NCBI RefSeq assembly: GCF_006539165.1
Contig: NZ_BJMM01000058.1
Coordinates: forward strand, 1-36,002
DNA length: 36,002 nucleotides
Reading direction: 5' to 3'
Origin: Streptomyces cacaoi
GTDB taxonomy: Bacteria; Actinomycetota; Actinomycetes; Streptomycetales; Streptomycetaceae
Under the pieces are notes generated by a model, which was given only the letters and a program-made list of their open reading frames with translations, was not told the DNA's origin and did not search any database. Both the position numbers and the translations under genes were made by a program. Below, in pieces: positions 35,077 through 36,002 of this stretch. How positions within the stretch are numbered: position 1 is the first letter of the stretch; the number at the start of each line of letters is the position of its first letter.

Positions 35077-35082
35077 AGCTTA
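35077..35082 (-). promoter_or_regulatory. Candidate proximal -10 for clpC
   Basis: TAAGCT on the minus strand, with the weak -35 ATGAGC 18 bases upstream, would start a leader of about 55 bases. Confidence 0.35.
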
Positions 35083-35234
35083 GTCCCGCAACGGGGGACC
35101 GCTCATTCCAACTGCCGACTGAGGCCCGGTCGACCCGCTCGATCATGCGCCTCCTGCCCCGGACAGCCGACAACAGTTCCAACCCGATGGTGCGAGACGA
35201 TGTTCCCGCAGGCCAGGCGTATTCACCTGGATCC

Positions 35235-35252
35235 ACTACGCCGACGGCGAAC
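35235..35252 (-). promoter_or_regulatory. ClgR-type operator upstream of clpC
   Basis: ACTACGCCGACGGCGAAC fits every position of the ClgR consensus WNNWCGCYNANRGCGWWS as I recall it from Corynebacterium; Streptomyces ClgR recognises a very similar inverted CGC-N5-GCG. A possible -10 (GAATAC, minus strand, 35224-35219) lies just downstream, placing the box near -32 of a distal promoter. ClgR activates clp and lon genes in actinomycetes. Confidence 0.7.
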
Positions 35253-35646
35253 GCCCCCGCACCGTTGCGCCCGCTCCTTTGTGACACCGCTTCCGCACAC
35301 CCCCGCCGTGCCCGTCGTCACCTGGGATTCCTGGCTGTCGAAGCCTTCTTACCCGCCCGCACCGATCCTCCATGCGGTCTTCGGCGGATACGGCGCCGCG
35401 CATCCGCTGAGGGCGAACAGGCCCGCAATCCCCGGACTCTGTGTAATTGCCGCGTCCGGTCCGGCGACACCCCGTGCACACGATGAGTGCCGGATAGCCA
35501 ACTGTGAGTAGGCGGCCTGTTGTTCAGTGTGCCCACCCGGAGGCGTGTGAACCGTGCCGGGGCGACCGAGAGGCCACGGACGGTGACCGCGCCGGCAACG
35601 CCGGCCGCGCCGGCCGCGCCGACGGCGCAGTTGGCGGAAAAGCAGG

Positions 35647-35690
35647 GGTGCAGCAATTCAGCGGGTGCAGCGATTCAGCGGGTGCAGCGG
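35647..35690. repeat. 17-bp tandem repeat
   Basis: GGTGCAGCAATTCAGCG (35647-35663) is repeated with one change at 35664-35680, with a partial third copy to 35690. The function is unknown. Confidence 0.85.
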
Positions 35691-35768
35691 GTCCGGCGAA
35701 GGGCCGGGAGGAGCGGCCGGCGGGCCGGCCGGGGAAGGCCCGGGGGCCGGGCCGTGGACAGGTGCTCT

Positions 35769-35799
35769 CCGGGAGGCCGCGGGGGCGACGGCCTCCCGG
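35769..35799. terminator. Strong inverted repeat
   Basis: CCGGGAGGCCG (35769-35779) pairs perfectly with CGGCCTCCCGG (35789-35799) across 9 bases. It is probably a terminator, but it is unclear for which transcript. Confidence 0.5.
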
Positions 35800-35968
35800 C
35801 CCCTGTCACGCCCCGCGTCCGTGCATCGGGGACGCCTCGGGGCGGTGGGGTGCGCGGCGGAGAGAGCGCCGCCGCGCCCTGCGGGGATGTCCCGTGACGG
35901 GCGGAACCGGGCCGCCGGGTGCGGTGCGCTCAGCGCGTCCACCCGGCGCCGCTCGCCGTTCCGGGACG

Positions 35969-35992
35969 CCCGGTGCGGCCTGCCGCACCGGG
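35969..35992 (-). terminator. Strong inverted repeat at the window end
   Basis: CCCGGTGCGGC (35969-35979) pairs with GCCGCACCGGG (35982-35992) around a tight loop. It may terminate a minus-strand gene that ends just beyond 36002. Confidence 0.5.
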
Positions 35993-36002
35993 ACATTCAG
36001 CC

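Larger units (their letters stand above)
35253..36002. other. Gene-poor end of the window
   Basis: No open frame here combines coding-like third positions with a recognisable protein. A 14-codon frame on the minus strand (GTG 35362 to stop 35318, peptide VRAGKKASTARNPR) has GGAGG four bases upstream, but is too short to call. Bases 35580-35640 are a simple GCCGGCCGCG-type repeat. Repeats and two hairpins in this stretch are listed separately. Confidence 0.5.

Noticed and set aside
35520..35897. 125-codon plus-strand frame at the window end
   Set aside because: It has no ribosome site, irregular third positions, and includes tandem repeats and a terminator-like hairpin.

Overview
The window is GC-rich throughout. 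Its third codon positions are nearly all G or C, GTG starts are common, and the gene content is typical of actinomycetes (DisA next to RadA, two-repeat ClpC, DedA, NACHT proteins). It looks like a core chromosomal stretch of a Streptomyces or a close relative. I find no tRNA, rRNA, CRISPR array, insertion sequence or prophage gene.

Layout. 0.2-5.3 kb: a DedA membrane protein, proC, a two-gene ABC-2 exporter and a SulP transporter. 5.4-9.6 kb: an MMPL/RND-type exporter, a small coiled-coil membrane protein translationally coupled to an ArsR-like regulator, and a membrane protein with a Lys/Gly/Asn repeat tail. 9.7-15.2 kb: ilvD, a sugar-phosphate isomerase-like TIM barrel, a Ppx/GppA phosphatase and a cysteine-rich protein. 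15.3-17.2 kb: an unusual fusion of degenerate sigma-factor regions, an anti-sigma-type zinc finger, one membrane helix and a BACON-like extracytoplasmic domain. 17.5-22.4 kb: radA-disA (recombination and DNA-integrity c-di-AMP signalling), a tethered beta-rich exported protein and mutY. 22.6-25.8 kb: a DHA2 drug exporter divergent from its TetR repressor, then a secreted M23 peptidase. 26.3-32.4 kb: two tandem, paralogous NACHT NTPases resembling bacterial NLR-type immune proteins. One carries a long leucine-rich C-terminus and the other a short one. 32.5-35.0 kb: clpC with a ClgR-type operator. 35.0-36.0 kb: no convincing gene.

How it fits together. Most genes are housekeeping or stress functions: amino-acid synthesis (proC, ilvD), DNA repair and integrity (radA, disA, mutY), proteolysis (clpC), phosphate/ppGpp metabolism (ppx) and efflux. 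Most convergent gene pairs are separated by strong inverted repeats that can serve as bidirectional terminators. Several genes have a TANNNT hexamer 6-7 bases before the start codon, which suggests leaderless mRNAs.

The NACHT pair is the strongest candidate for a poorly described system. The two proteins share the same domain order and a 50-bp identical P-loop stretch. Each has a separate candidate promoter with the same TACGCT -10 hexamer. The second has a long leader holding six 10-bp tandem repeats. No nuclease, TIR or protease effector was recognised in either protein, so their N-terminal helical domains are the likely but uncharacterised effector or adaptor modules.
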